From assembly GCA_963803155.1 (NCBI GenBank), contig CAWDMN010000059.1, forward strand, positions 62,001 through 126,000: DNA of 64,000 nucleotides, in the 5' to 3' direction. Shown here piece after piece: positions 8,270 to 17,929 of the stretch. Within the stretch, counting starts at the first letter, position 1, and the number at the start of each line of letters is the position of its first letter. The translations under genes and the position numbers were made by a program. The DNA is from CAWDMN01 sp963803155. GTDB lineage: Bacteria; Acidobacteriota; Terriglobia; Versatilivoradales; Versatilivoraceae. The notes under the pieces are model-generated. The model was not told the origin of the DNA. It worked only from the letters and a program-made list of their open reading frames with translations, and did no database searches.

Positions 8270-10429
8270 TCATTCCATCCGGCCCTTCAGAGTCATTGAA
8301 TCTGGTTTTTCGGGAAATGCTCTGGCAATGTAAGATTCCAGAATTTGAAACTCCCTCTGGCCTCGGGCAAAAGCTGATTGCAGTTCCTGCATGGCAGCTT
8401 CCCTCTGTTCAGGTGGAAAGTTTGTGTCGGCAAATAGACCCAAAGAAAGATGGACGATGCGTTCGACCGTAGCGAAGAGTTGAAGAGAATTGGATGCCCA
8501 GTTTGTAGTCGCAGGATTGAATACACCCGAGTCATCCGGCTTCTTTCCTTCTCTATCCGCATATCGTGCATCTAGCAGGAGAGAACTCAGAATGGGATTC
8601 AGCAATTGTTGAGATTCGTCGATTTTCTTCCGCAGGGCGCCCATATGATCGCGCACCATGATTTCGATGGCCCACCGGCTGGATTGCGGCAGTTCCTCAG
8701 ATCTCACCGAAAAACTCCATTCCGCCAAGCGGCGCAAGGCCCAGGCCTCTTCCAATGCCTCTTCGGAAAGTGAGACGGCTTTGTTGGAGACTTCCGCTAT
8801 CCGTCGTGTCTCCTTTGATAGTCCGCCCTCCTCAGAATTCGCGGACGGATGTATCTCCGCAAAATATTTCTCCAGAAGATCCTGAATCGGCAGTTTGCCG
8901 GCTTGCACCGCTTCGATCGTTCGTTGCTCCGGAGATGGGGCTTCCGATTCGACCTGTCGGCTCTCCCCTGCCAACGGCCCAGAGGAACCTGAACTGGCAA
9001 CTTCTTCGACGGTTTGAACTCTCGGCAAAACCCAGGCAATTCCTTGGATTGACGCCAAAATCTCTTGCCGGCGCTCCACCGATGGAACCACTCCTTGTAC
9101 TTCGATTCGCCCGGAGTTGTCGCGGACAATGGCAATCTGGCCGCCAAGACAAGCTTTCATTTTATGAATAGCCAACATTGTCTCGACTTCCGAGGCCAAC
9201 AGTTCAGCAGAAGTTGGACGCAAATCCATGGTTTGCGCGGGCAAGGGCCCGGGTGCTGACAGCTTCGGAGAGGTCTCGCTCCTGGATTCGGCAAAAATCG
9301 AGGAAGGTAGCGAGCTTAAAGTCAGCACGTCGAAGGCTCGCTCGATTAACGCAAAGTCCAACAGGCCACTCTCACTTTGGACTTTCAAATGCTGTTCGAT
9401 GGGATGCCAGTCGGATCTTCTTACTACATACTCAGACCGAACAATGGCATTGACCGCAAACGGACCAGCCATCTCTGTTCTTAAAGTGAGCACGCGACCG
9501 CTGCCCGTCAAATTCGACTCGACAACTGATTCTGTCTTTCTCCGAGCCGCCTTTCGCCAAGCATCAAAGGATATTGAAGAAAGCGGATTTCTTATATCCA
9601 AGCGATTGAACCGGAACACTTCCGACAAATTCTGCAGGATCGTCGGCGATGCAAGAGGGCTGGGCCGAGTCTGCCGCGGAAAGTTGGTCCTATCCCCTTT
9701 TGAACTGCTTTGAACTTTTGTTGAATCTTCAGAGTATGAGGGCGTCGTGGTTGGATCCCCTGTTCGAGTCTTTTCTCCCACCGTATAGTCATCTACGGAT
9801 TGCCCAATCATGTCCTTAACTTGCTGTTTAAACCGATTATGATTGGAATCATTCCAAATTTCCCAAATTACCGATTGATCCCGATGGGGAGCTGGCGCTT
9901 TGCAGCGCACTTCCAACCTTTGATAAACAACGGGCTGTGTCACCGCACGCAACCGGAGGTCTTGGGCGTTAATCGTGTTTTGGATCAGCTGATTTGCGGA
10001 AACCGCAGGGATCCGATGAAGATAGAGAATAAGGGAAATCGTGAACAGAGCGATCAAGGAAGCAAGGGCGACGCTACGGGAAAATTGCCATGCCAAGAGA
10101 GTTCTTTTTGCGAGATCGAACCATTGCCCCCATTGGCGCTTTGCGTTGGTTTCGGTCTCGATTTGATTAATTCTTGCATCCAACCCCCGCCAGCCGTGCG
10201 GCGGAGGTTCGATGTTGGGGGCAACCGAATGATTAAGAAAATGAACGAAAGAGGAAATTGTGGCCTCGATCTCCTCCATGTTCACACGGCAGCTCCAACA
10301 GGCTTCCAAATGAGTCCGCAACTTTTCCATTTCCTTGGAAGGCATTTGCCCATCGACGTAATAAAGCAAATCCTCTTCAGAAGGATGCATTTCTTTCGCG
10401 GACCAGTTGGTACCTACAATCTTATTCAT
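8270..10429 (-). CDS. Large transmembrane anti-sigma factor with zinc motif and BON-like domain
   Basis: The 719-residue protein starts with a zinc-binding anti-sigma motif, H40-x3-C44-x2-C47 (HLEACWSCR), followed by a cytoplasmic linker and one membrane helix (about 117-140, VALASLIALFTISLILYL). The remaining ~580 residues would be periplasmic. Around residues 408-475 the sequence has a BON-like pattern (IAIVRDNSGRIEVQGVVPS followed by VERRQEIL), which in known proteins binds membranes or lipids. The start codon overlaps the sigma-factor stop by 8 bases, so the two are translationally coupled. The inferred role is to hold the sigma factor until a signal at the envelope releases it. The periplasmic part is far longer than in usual anti-sigma factors. 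Confidence 0.75.
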   Translation of the reverse strand: MNKIVGTNWSAKEMHPSEEDLLYYVDGQMPSKEMEKLRTHLEACWSCRVNMEEIEATISSFVHFLNHSVAPNIEPPPHGWRGLDARINQIETETNAKRQWGQWFDLAKRTLLAWQFSRSVALASLIALFTISLILYLHRIPAVSANQLIQNTINAQDLRLRAVTQPVVYQRLEVRCKAPAPHRDQSVIWEIWNDSNHNRFKQQVKDMIGQSVDDYTVGEKTRTGDPTTTPSYSEDSTKVQSSSKGDRTNFPRQTRPSPLASPTILQNLSEVFRFNRLDIRNPLSSISFDAWRKAARRKTESVVESNLTGSGRVLTLRTEMAGPFAVNAIVRSEYVVRRSDWHPIEQHLKVQSESGLLDFALIERAFDVLTLSSLPSSIFAESRSETSPKLSAPGPLPAQTMDLRPTSAELLASEVETMLAIHKMKACLGGQIAIVRDNSGRIEVQGVVPSVERRQEILASIQGIAWVLPRVQTVEEVASSGSSGPLAGESRQVESEAPSPEQRTIEAVQAGKLPIQDLLEKYFAEIHPSANSEEGGLSKETRRIAEVSNKAVSLSEEALEEAWALRRLAEWSFSVRSEELPQSSRWAIEIMVRDHMGALRKKIDESQQLLNPILSSLLLDARYADREGKKPDDSGVFNPATTNWASNSLQLFATVERIVHLSLGLFADTNFPPEQREAAMQELQSAFARGQREFQILESYIARAFPEKPDSMTLKGRME

Positions 10430-11021
10430 ATTGGTCTCTCATGAGTTTCTTGATGCCGCGATGCAAGGATTGAGCCACATTGGGGAGGCTCAAATTTAAA
10501 ATTTCCGCAATTTGTTCATAACGAAAGCCCTCGGCACGCAGGAGTAAACACTGTTGTTGCTGCGGAGGAAGCAACTTAAAGGCAATTTTGAGGTGCTGGT
10601 GATTCTCTTCTTCAAGAACCGATTGTTCCGGGTCAAGATTTGGGTCCTGGCGTAACATGCAGAGCTTTTCCCATGACGCAGGATCCATCGAAACCATGTA
10701 CTTGCCGCTTGTTCTTTGGTTAATGGCACAATTGTGGGCAACGCGAAAAATCCAGGCCCGGGCATTTCTTATGTCTTGACCCTTCAGAAGACAGCGAAAA
10801 AGCTGGAGGAAGGCTTCCTGAGTAATCTCTTCTGCTTCGGCATAATTCCCCGTCACCAGAACCAGGTAACGATAGACCGAATCTCGCCACAGCTCATACA
10901 TTTGAGTGATTTTCTGGTTCAGTTTCAAAGTACCTTGCTTGCGGCGAAGAAGCTCGGAATCCATAAAAACATCTATGGTCGCTTCCCCTCCAACTCCCAG
11001 CTTTACACTGTAGAGAAACAT
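10422..11021 (-). CDS. ECF RNA polymerase sigma factor
   Basis: The 199-residue protein has an ECF sigma-70 layout. Region 2 (about 42-105) contains the core YAEAEEITQEAFLQLFR and ARAWIFRVAHNCAINQ. Region 4 (about 145-195) contains LLPPQQQQCLLLRAEGFRY and an HTH ending NVAQSLHRGIKKL. It would redirect RNA polymerase to a small set of promoters, probably including that of the TonB receptor downstream. The start is uncertain: ATG at 11021 lacks a good ribosome-binding site, and ATG at 10964 is an alternative that keeps both sigma regions. Its stop overlaps the start of the anti-sigma gene. Confidence 0.85.
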   Translation of the reverse strand: MFLYSVKLGVGGEATIDVFMDSELLRRKQGTLKLNQKITQMYELWRDSVYRYLVLVTGNYAEAEEITQEAFLQLFRCLLKGQDIRNARAWIFRVAHNCAINQRTSGKYMVSMDPASWEKLCMLRQDPNLDPEQSVLEEENHQHLKIAFKLLPPQQQQCLLLRAEGFRYEQIAEILNLSLPNVAQSLHRGIKKLMRDQYE

Positions 11022-11716
11022 AATTTTATGAAAAAAATGCGAGGTGATTCGATCTTATCTTTTCATGTTTTTGCCTGTCAACCTAAAGACAATCGAGTCT
11101 TCTTTTTGTTACACCCCCCCGATCTTTTTTTTATCCTCGGCCCTATCAAAGGCGCCCGAAAAAAGAATTGAAATATTTGATGGATCGAAAAGGCTACGCG
11201 CCCTCGGTGAAGTAATCCCTCCGATTGTCAGACAAGAATTGGCAAACCATAGAGAGTAGAGTTTGATGAGGAAGACGCTGTTCTAATCAGCAAACAAAAG
11301 TAAAGCGGAACCGAAGGGGGTTGCCGTTTCGCGCTTTCGAAATAGCAAAAGGCAGGATTGCTAGCGTGGATTTTCACTCTCATCTCTTGACAGTCCTTGG
11401 CGTGGACGGTAAGACTCATATGTGAGGAACATACCTTTCAAGTCATTGTGCATGGGAATCAACCTGCGCCCTGATCCCATTCTTAGCGCCGAACAACGCT
11501 CAAACCACTAGGGTGTTGAAATTTTCCGGCATTCCAGCCCATGTCGATCCTTATTTTTAGCTGTTCCCACAACTGTTCGCTTGATGAATGATCTCAGCTC
11601 TCCTTATCGCTGAGAAGCTTAAGATTCATCAGGCATCTCAGACATATGAAACCAAAGGGAGGCGCTGTGATAGGAGTCTTTATCCCCCTCTCTTCAACAT
11701 AACAAGGAGTCAGATT
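11022..11716. other. Intergenic between divergent genes
   Basis: About 690 bp separate the sigma-factor start from the SnoaL-like gene. I see no convincing ORF, RNA or repeat. It must hold the promoters of both divergent units, but no clear -35/-10 pair stands out. Confidence 0.4.
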
Positions 11717-12142
11717 ATGCAAGCAGCACCAGCCATGGAGAGCAACAATATCGTATTGACAAAGCGGGCCATCGAGGAATTATGGAACAAAGGCAACCTT
11801 GCTATTGCTGATGAACTCTATGCCACCAACTTTGTCCGACACGACCCCGACAACCCGGATCTTCCCCGCGGACCCTCGGGCGTAAAACTGGATGTCACCA
11901 ACACTCGCAGAGCTTTCCCGAACTTTCATTTGAAAATCCTGGACATCATTGGGGCGAACAACAAGGTCGTTGTCCGCTGGAATGCCACGGGCACCCACAA
12001 AGGCCAACTGCGTAATTTGCAGCCGACCGGCAAAGAGGTCAATTTCAGCGGGATAACCATATGCCGTATCGAAAATGACAAATGCCAGGAAATCTGGGTG
12101 GTGCGGGATTCTCTGGGATTGATGAAGCAGATTGCAGGTTAG
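11717..12142 (+). CDS. SnoaL-like / ester cyclase family protein
   Basis: This is a 141-residue protein of the NTF2-like SnoaL superfamily. It shows the typical N-terminal helix with ELWNKGNLAIADELYATNFV, RHDP, a central FPNFHLKILDIIGANNKVVV and the closing GITICRIENDKCQEIWVVRD. Members form alpha+beta cone dimers that bind small hydrophobic ligands; many are annotated as ester cyclases without a tested reaction. The ATG at 11717 is chosen over a longer upstream frame because AAGGAG lies at 11704-11709. It appears to be a single-gene unit. Confidence 0.82.
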   Translation: MQAAPAMESNNIVLTKRAIEELWNKGNLAIADELYATNFVRHDPDNPDLPRGPSGVKLDVTNTRRAFPNFHLKILDIIGANNKVVVRWNATGTHKGQLRNLQPTGKEVNFSGITICRIENDKCQEIWVVRDSLGLMKQIAG

Positions 12143-12764
12143 ATTTTACGGCCAGCTGTTGTCTGTTTTCGGCGGGATGCTTTGGCATCCCATCGAAATT
12201 GAGCTTTGAATATAGAATCGAAAAGCATATTGGCTGTCGTTCTGAGCATCGGTCCGAAACGGGAATAAATCTCGGATCAAAAAAACGAAAACCCACAACC
12301 TTCGCCCCGCGTTGGCGGAGAGAGGGATTTTCACCCCAACGTAGACAGGCGCGGCTATTCACTTTTGTTCATTTTGCGCCCGAATTTTATTTGTGCGCAT
12401 TTGGGTAATCTTCAGGATTGAGCGCATCAAGAAATTATGATCCAAGCCTGCCTCCACGATTGCCGGATGGAAACCTATAATCGCCATGATCTAACCGAAG
12501 GGATGAAATGACGATCATGACTTGACAAACTCTTTTTGTGGGGAAAGATTAATCAGGAAAACAAGGGCAGAAAAATCAGTGAAGATATGTGCAGTGCGCC
12601 GGCAGGGCGGCTAAGAACCAGCCGCCCTCTCCCGCTTTGATTCCCGCAAAATGCAGCCGATTGCGAATGATCCGGAGAGAATCATGAGCTGATCGCTTCT
12701 ACATGCCGAAGATTCTTATTTGGATTTCAGAGGCCGGAACAGCCCCAAACATCTCAACCGCAGC
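12143..12764. other. Intergenic; one GC-rich hairpin
   Basis: No supported gene. An inverted repeat at 12604-12628 (AGGGCGGCT, 7-nt loop, AGCCGCCCT) could be a terminator stem or REP-like hairpin, but lacks a T-tract on either strand. Confidence 0.35.
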
Positions 12765-13142
12765 TTAGTCATGGAGAATGTGACGAGTGTCTAGGTGAGA
12801 TTTCAGCAGAAATCCCCGTGCACACGACAGGCAAATGCCATGGGAAATTTTCTTTGTGACTTGATCCGGCCTACTTCCCAGGGATTTGCCACACCAGGCA
12901 CAAATTTTCGTCATGCCGATCATTTTATCCTCTGCGACCAGTCGTTTAATTTTTTGGTCTCGAAAAGCCATATACTTAATCTCGGATATTTTCCTATCCT
13001 GTAAAACTTGCAACGTCAAAGCATTCACTGTTCTCATCAGTTCTTTTTCGATGGGCTGAATATTATGCCGCTTCAATCCCTGGGATATTCCGCTCAGTCT
13101 CACTCTATTGGGAATCGACTTTTGCGGAAAAAGTTGCCTCAT
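12765..13142 (-). CDS. Small zinc-ribbon-like protein
   Basis: This frame encodes a basic, partly helical N-terminus followed by KICAWCGKSLGS and, 17 residues on, ISHGICLSCARGFL. The paired C-x2-C with 'CAWC' and 'SHGIC..C' strongly resembles the short zinc-binding tail found at the end of many PAS/response-regulator proteins and in free-standing small proteins. The function is unknown. The start is uncertain: the frame is open to a GTG at 13232, ATG 13142 is used here, and ATG 13037 is possible; none has a strong ribosome-binding site. It is not obviously in an operon. Confidence 0.45.
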   Translation of the reverse strand: MRQLFPQKSIPNRVRLSGISQGLKRHNIQPIEKELMRTVNALTLQVLQDRKISEIKYMAFRDQKIKRLVAEDKMIGMTKICAWCGKSLGSRPDQVTKKISHGICLSCARGFLLKSHLDTRHILHD

Positions 13143-13238
13143 AAAAAAGGGAGCGAAAGATTGACAGGCTGGCCGAAGTGATTTTTGGGGTGACCGGCGG
13201 AAGAATATATTCCAACATTTACTACCCCACACCTAATC

Positions 13239-13442
13239 TCAAGCGGCCGCACCGATTATCCGAGTCGAAGCGGGCCGAAAGGATTGGGAAGTTTTACTAG
13301 AACCAATCATATTTGTTTCCTGCTTCTGATTCTTTTCCCGGCACAAACAGCAAAGTTCGCTTCCTTTGATTTCCCAGGCAGCGCCGGGACACCAGCAAAA
13401 GCCTTTTCCCTTCTGCAAAATCTCGCAGTCTCTGTTGATCAT
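13239..13442 (-). CDS. Possible small cysteine-rich (CWC-like) protein
   Basis: A 67-residue frame contains DCEILQKGKGFCWCPG and then LCCLCREKN. The CWC ... C.C spacing recalls the Cys-rich CWC family of small zinc-binding proteins, although the usual leading CPxC pair is not visible. It lies just upstream of the zinc-ribbon gene on the same strand. Coding status is doubtful. Confidence 0.22.
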   Translation of the reverse strand: MINRDCEILQKGKGFCWCPGAAWEIKGSELCCLCREKNQKQETNMIGSSKTSQSFRPASTRIIGAAA

Positions 13443-13807
13443 TTTTTTTATGCTCTTTTTTGGATTTCTGCGCCAGAGAAGAAATTCGGAGGAGAGACTT
13501 CCTACGGGGGATTCCAGGGCTAAAAGCGCGATATTCAGGCCATCGAATCGTGCGGTTTAAGACCGTAACTCCGCGGCCCTACAAGGTATGTTTCGATCAT
13601 TGATCTCATAATCTTTACTTATTCTTATAAAAGAACCGGAGGAAACATTAAGACATTCTTTCACTTGGACGAGTCCATCCTCAACAAGGATTTCGAGAAA
13701 CAGTTAAATATCCACCACAACCTGCCAGCGGACTGCCATTAGTCTCAAAATCCCTCTGACAAAACAATGCTCCCATGGTAATGTCCGTCTCCGACGGAGA
13801 ATAATTC

Positions 13808-15100
13808 ATGCCCATTTCGAACCAAATTTCGCAAGCTCAAGGGGAGGCCATTTTGGCAAAGGCCTCGCGGCACCTGTTGCCTCTGCTTTTTTTATCTTAT
13901 GTGGTGGCTTATTTGGACCGCATTAATGTAAGTTTTGCCGCCCTGACGATGCGTAGCGATCTGCGCCTGGATGCTGCCGCTTTTGGCTTGGGTTCCGGCA
14001 TTTTCTTTATTGGCTATTTCTTCTTTGAGGTGCCCAGCAATTTAATCCTGGCCAAGATGGGCGCGCGCAAATGGATTTCCCGGATTATGATCAGTTGGGG
14101 GATTATTTCCATGGCGCTGGCGGCCACTTGGAACCAACAATCTTTCTATGTCTTGCGCTTCGTGCTGGGAGTCGCTGAAGCAGGATTTTTTCCAGGCATT
14201 ATTCTTTATCTGACTTATTGGTTCCCCTCCAGTTGGAGGGCGAGGATCGTAGCTTCCTTCATGACCGCCACTGCGCTGGCAGGATTAGTGGGATCACCAC
14301 TTTCCGGAATGGTTCTCATGCTGGACAAGTGGCTCGGCTTGCATGGCTGGCAATGGCTCTTTATCCTGGAAGCGCTCCCGGCTCTTTGGCTTGGCGTGGT
14401 TGTTTGGTTTCATCTGCCGGACTCTCCTGCCCAAGCCCGCTGGCTGGACAAGTCTGAGAAAGCCTGGCTCTCTTCCCGGCTGGAAGAGGAGCGCGCTCAA
14501 TCACAATCCCACTCTCTATATCATCTTTCGGAAGCATTCACGAGCGGCCGGGTCTGGTGCATGGCCGCCATCTATTTCAGCCTCATCGTCGGCATGTACG
14601 GTTTGGGAATGTGGCTGCCTCAAATTATCAAAATGCGCAGCGGCGCCGGCAATTTCCAAGTGAGCCTTTATACCATCATTCCATACGCAGCCGCGGCAAC
14701 GGGGATGGTGTTCGCTGGATGGGCTTCTGACCGTTCCGGCAAACGAAAACTTTTTGTGATTAGCTCCTTCTTGATCGGTTCCACGGGGATGATCTTAAGT
14801 ATGCAGGAAGGCCATTCCCTCCTTGTGGCTTTGTGTACCTTATCGTTGGCCGCCCTGGGTATTTGGGGCGCTTTTGGCCCTTTCTGGGCGCTGGCATCCT
14901 CGTTCCTTGGCTCAACCGCGGCAGCCGCTGGGATTGCCTTGATCAACTCTTTTGGAAATTTGGGGGGCTTCCTCGGTCCTACCTTGATGGGATACTCGAG
15001 GGATCTGGGTGGTTATGCGGGGGGGTTAGGAGCCATTGCCTTGATTCTGGCGCTGGGGGCAGTGATGACTGCGCTGGTCAGGACGGGAAAACAATCCTGA
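13808..15100 (+). CDS. MFS transporter, anion:cation symporter (ACS) type
   Basis: The 430-residue inner-membrane carrier has about 12 hydrophobic segments. The ACS-family hallmarks are clear: YVVAYLDRINVSFAAL in helix 1 and GIFFIGYFFFEVPSNLIL followed by MGARKWISRIM in helices 2-3. ACS carriers import organic anions such as hexuronates, tartrate or rhamnonate with protons or sodium. The ATG at 13808 has a GGAGAAT ribosome-binding site. It faces a GHL6-type glycosidase gene convergently. Together with the nearby amidohydrolase and aldo/keto reductase this suggests uptake of sugar acids from plant glycans, but the substrate is an inference. Confidence 0.87.
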   Translation: MPISNQISQAQGEAILAKASRHLLPLLFLSYVVAYLDRINVSFAALTMRSDLRLDAAAFGLGSGIFFIGYFFFEVPSNLILAKMGARKWISRIMISWGIISMALAATWNQQSFYVLRFVLGVAEAGFFPGIILYLTYWFPSSWRARIVASFMTATALAGLVGSPLSGMVLMLDKWLGLHGWQWLFILEALPALWLGVVVWFHLPDSPAQARWLDKSEKAWLSSRLEEERAQSQSHSLYHLSEAFTSGRVWCMAAIYFSLIVGMYGLGMWLPQIIKMRSGAGNFQVSLYTIIPYAAAATGMVFAGWASDRSGKRKLFVISSFLIGSTGMILSMQEGHSLLVALCTLSLAALGIWGAFGPFWALASSFLGSTAAAAGIALINSFGNLGGFLGPTLMGYSRDLGGYAGGLGAIALILALGAVMTALVRTGKQS

Positions 15101-15216
15101 GTTTTACATAAACTTGTCGCGCCGATAATTCTGCCCGCCGATCAAGGGGGAACCCAGGAGACTCTCATTTGGTCCGGCATTGCTTGCATCGAAAGGCGCG
15201 CTCGAATTAAAAGGGG

Positions 15217-15254
15217 GGTCGCGCGAGTGTGACGAAGTCACCCTTCGCGCGACC
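15217..15254. repeat. Imperfect palindrome between convergent genes
   Basis: GGTCGCGCGA at 15217 pairs with TCGCGCGACC ending at 15254, and an inner GTGTGAC/GTCACCC continues the stem around a GAA loop. It lies past the MFS gene and before the end of the convergent glycosidase gene. It may act as a bidirectional terminator or be a REP-like element. Confidence 0.5.
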
Positions 15255-15353
15255 GGTCAAGCCCAACGAGGCCATCGGAGCCGACATCGTGAATGCCATG
15301 CGGATGGCTTCGTCACGCTCGCGCATATCGTTTTTGGATTTTCCTGACTTCGC

Positions 15354-17492
15354 TCAAGCAGAATGAAGCGCCGCTACCTCATAATCTAAAACCTTGGGAA
15401 TCGTAAATTCTATCGCACCGTTCACTACGCGAAACACCACATCAACGCCAGCCCGCAAAAGTTCAACTCGAGTAACCCGTTTGCCTGCTGGTAGCGCCAT
15501 TCGGACTTTTTGTTCTCCGATGGCATAAAAGTTTCGGATCCAGCCCCGATGCATGTTCGGATTGGTATAGTTCAAGAGGTGGATTGCATAGCCAGCTTGT
15601 GTCTGCCAGGCAAAAATCTCTATTACCCCCTCTCCCACGACGACTACAGGGATTTCCGCACCTGAGACCCAACGGATCGTGTTCTGCAAAAGACGGCTAA
15701 GATCGGTGTGACCCGATCGCCACATCGTTCGTTCGATATCCCCTGGGAAATAGGCACAGCGACTTTTCCCCTTTTCCCGCAAAACCAGCGCGGGTTCATC
15801 CGTCTGCGATTGTTGCGGATAGGCCAGTTCCGGTGGATAGGCCACGAAACCGGGCACTACGGTCAAAACCGGATTAGGCACAGGTGCAATGGGAATCCGA
15901 TATTCGGCGCCCGGCAGCCAATGAGTATCCTTGAATCCTTGCAGAATTTCATGAGGCTTTTCGATACGCGCATAGAAGGCATTGCCCGTGGTGCCGATCA
16001 AATCGCCGGTTTTGTGAATGCCGAACACTTCGGCGAGGCCAAAGTCCGGGCGGCATTGGTTACGATCAGTGTAAAGGCTGGTTTCAAAGGTGGCCAACAG
16101 TGAACCTCCGCTCTCCACATAGCTCTCCAATTGCCGGCATTGCTCATCGCTGAGCAATGCGATATTGGGAAGAAGGAGAGCCGAGTACTTCTTGAGTTCC
16201 TCCGGCTGGAGATTATCTTCATGAACAAAATCAAAAAAAAACCGCCCCTCCAACAAGGCATAATACAAGCCATCCATGTACTGCGACATCGAAACCCCGC
16301 GAGGCGGCGAGTAAAACAGCTGGGTCCGCTGCCCCATGACCACTCCGATATTGGCAATAGATCGTTGGTTCACGAAATGAGGATCATGCTTGGCCACCCA
16401 GTTGAAGTATTGGCGTCCTGGCTCCAGCCAGCGTCGATCCTCGCCCATCCCCTTTTCCCCTCCGATGAAATGGTAGTAGGGCACCATTCCACTGGCCACG
16501 GTCTCGTTCATCCACATTTGAGCTTCCTGTGGCGACTTAAAAACATTGCGCCAGCGGACGCTGCCGGTGGACCAGGCGCCCGTCACATTCGTGCTCATTT
16601 TGCCTTTTTGAATGGCATTGCACACTCGCCCTTGCAGGGCACATCCCCAAATCGGCGTATCCTCCCCGCCACGCCCCTGGTTATCGGCCTGGTACCATTG
16701 ACAAATTTCACCCAGTTGTTTGAGATTGGGCGTCGCATGAATACCGCCACCCATATTTCCAAAATAGAAGTTGGAGGGCCTCTTCTCCTTGGCGATGGAA
16801 TCATAGAGCTTCCAAAGCTGAAGGGTGCGCGCATTGAACTGATCCCAATACTCGGGGCTTCCCGCCCGCGGCAATTGGCGGCACTGCTGGCAAAAACAGA
16901 CCGGCAAGCTTCCAAAGGGAGGCCAGGCATTGGTGAAGAGGCCATCCACATCATATAGCGCATTAATTTCCCGCATGATGGCGGGAATGTAATCCGTCAT
17001 ATAGCTGGTGAACATGCAAGTTCGGAACAAGCGCGGATCCTCGCTATGCCGAACGGCATTCCCCTGAGCGTCGCGTTGAAACCACTCCGGGTGGGCTTGG
17101 ACTGCCTCTTCCCAGTTCAGGTCCGGGCTCATGCGAGCGATGACATGCAGGCCGAGCTTTTTGGCGGCCGAACAACAGTCGCCAAAGAAGTCACGGTCTC
17201 CCAAGAATTTCCCTTTGCGGTGAAAGGGAACTTTGGTTTGGTAAAATGCCAGGATCCCGGTCACGCTGACCAATACGGCATCCACCTTCAGGCTGGCCCA
17301 GTAATCCGCCCATTCTTCCACGTCGAGTGAAACCGGATCATGTTCGGTCATATTCAACTGGCCGAGTCGGCGGATTTTCTGGTTCCACGGAATTTGGGAT
17401 ACCGGCGTATTCAAGGCATTGACCGAAATCTCTCGGGAGGCCAGCGGCACGGCAGCCAAGCCGGCCTTCAGCATCGTGCGTCGATTGATCAT
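15354..17492 (-). CDS. Tat-exported GHL6 / GH42-like glycosidase
   Basis: The protein has 712 residues. ATG at 17492 is chosen because AAAGGAGG lies just upstream and the protein then begins with a twin-arginine signal (MINRRTMLKAGLAAVPLA). Residues about 35-400 form a TIM-barrel-like region with DVEEWADYWASLKVDAVLVS, GLHVIARMSPDLNWEEA and YDVDGLFTNAWPP, typical of 'hypothetical glycosyl hydrolase 6' (GHL6). A beta-galactosidase trimerisation-like domain follows (RCAYFPGDIERTMWRSG) and a small C-terminal beta domain. Such proteins probably cleave exposed glycosides outside the cytoplasm; the substrate is unknown. It is next to an aldo/keto reductase and an amidohydrolase on the same strand, with repeat-rich spacers. 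Confidence 0.75.
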   Translation of the reverse strand: MINRRTMLKAGLAAVPLASREISVNALNTPVSQIPWNQKIRRLGQLNMTEHDPVSLDVEEWADYWASLKVDAVLVSVTGILAFYQTKVPFHRKGKFLGDRDFFGDCCSAAKKLGLHVIARMSPDLNWEEAVQAHPEWFQRDAQGNAVRHSEDPRLFRTCMFTSYMTDYIPAIMREINALYDVDGLFTNAWPPFGSLPVCFCQQCRQLPRAGSPEYWDQFNARTLQLWKLYDSIAKEKRPSNFYFGNMGGGIHATPNLKQLGEICQWYQADNQGRGGEDTPIWGCALQGRVCNAIQKGKMSTNVTGAWSTGSVRWRNVFKSPQEAQMWMNETVASGMVPYYHFIGGEKGMGEDRRWLEPGRQYFNWVAKHDPHFVNQRSIANIGVVMGQRTQLFYSPPRGVSMSQYMDGLYYALLEGRFFFDFVHEDNLQPEELKKYSALLLPNIALLSDEQCRQLESYVESGGSLLATFETSLYTDRNQCRPDFGLAEVFGIHKTGDLIGTTGNAFYARIEKPHEILQGFKDTHWLPGAEYRIPIAPVPNPVLTVVPGFVAYPPELAYPQQSQTDEPALVLREKGKSRCAYFPGDIERTMWRSGHTDLSRLLQNTIRWVSGAEIPVVVVGEGVIEIFAWQTQAGYAIHLLNYTNPNMHRGWIRNFYAIGEQKVRMALPAGKRVTRVELLRAGVDVVFRVVNGAIEFTIPKVLDYEVAALHSA

Positions 17493-17662
17493 GGGGTTTG
17501 TCGCCTCCTTTGAATAACAGTGACGAGTGACAAGTGACCGATTTTTTCTTTTTGACAATGGTCGGCACTGATCTGCCGCGAAAGATCTGCAGCACCTCAT
17601 TCACTGTCTTATCCAGACGGGTATGCCGTCATATATGGTTCCCTAGAAAACACCGGCATCAG

Positions 17663-17695
17663 AGACCTCACAGGTCTCCAAGACCTGTGAGGTCT
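17663..17695. repeat. REP-like perfect hairpin
   Basis: AGACCTCACAGGTCT, a 3-nt loop and AGACCTGTGAGGTCT form a perfect 15-bp stem. A second copy, with a slightly larger loop, is at 21202-21230. Both are followed by a similar 50-bp tail (17696-17750 and 21232-21290). Confidence 0.8.
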
Positions 17696-17781
17696 AGAAA
17701 TTTCCATCCCCTTGTTGTGCCGGCCGCACTGATGTGCGCAGCTACGTAGAAAATTTCCTCCGAGCAATAAAGACAGCAAAA

Positions 17782-17881
17782 TGTAGCGCAGACTCGTGCT
17801 TTTCAACGAGTCTGCGGCTTTTTGTCAAGTTAGCTGCCGCAGATCCGCCCGGACAGGACATCCTTGCGGGTCTGCGCTACA
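17782..17881. repeat. MITE-like inverted-repeat element, copy 1
   Basis: The segment starts TGTAGCGCAGACTCG and ends GGTCTGCGCTACA, so the ends are inverted. Inside are a second hairpin and CGGCTTTT. A related copy lies at 18947-19064. No coding capacity is seen. Confidence 0.65.
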
Positions 17882-17929
17882 GGTCTCCCAAACAAGGGGA
17901 AGCGCAGCAGAGTAATTTCTCTGTGAATT

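Noticed and set aside
16131..16958. 275-codon plus-strand frame
   Set aside because: It is antisense to the GHL6-like gene and lacks protein-like features.
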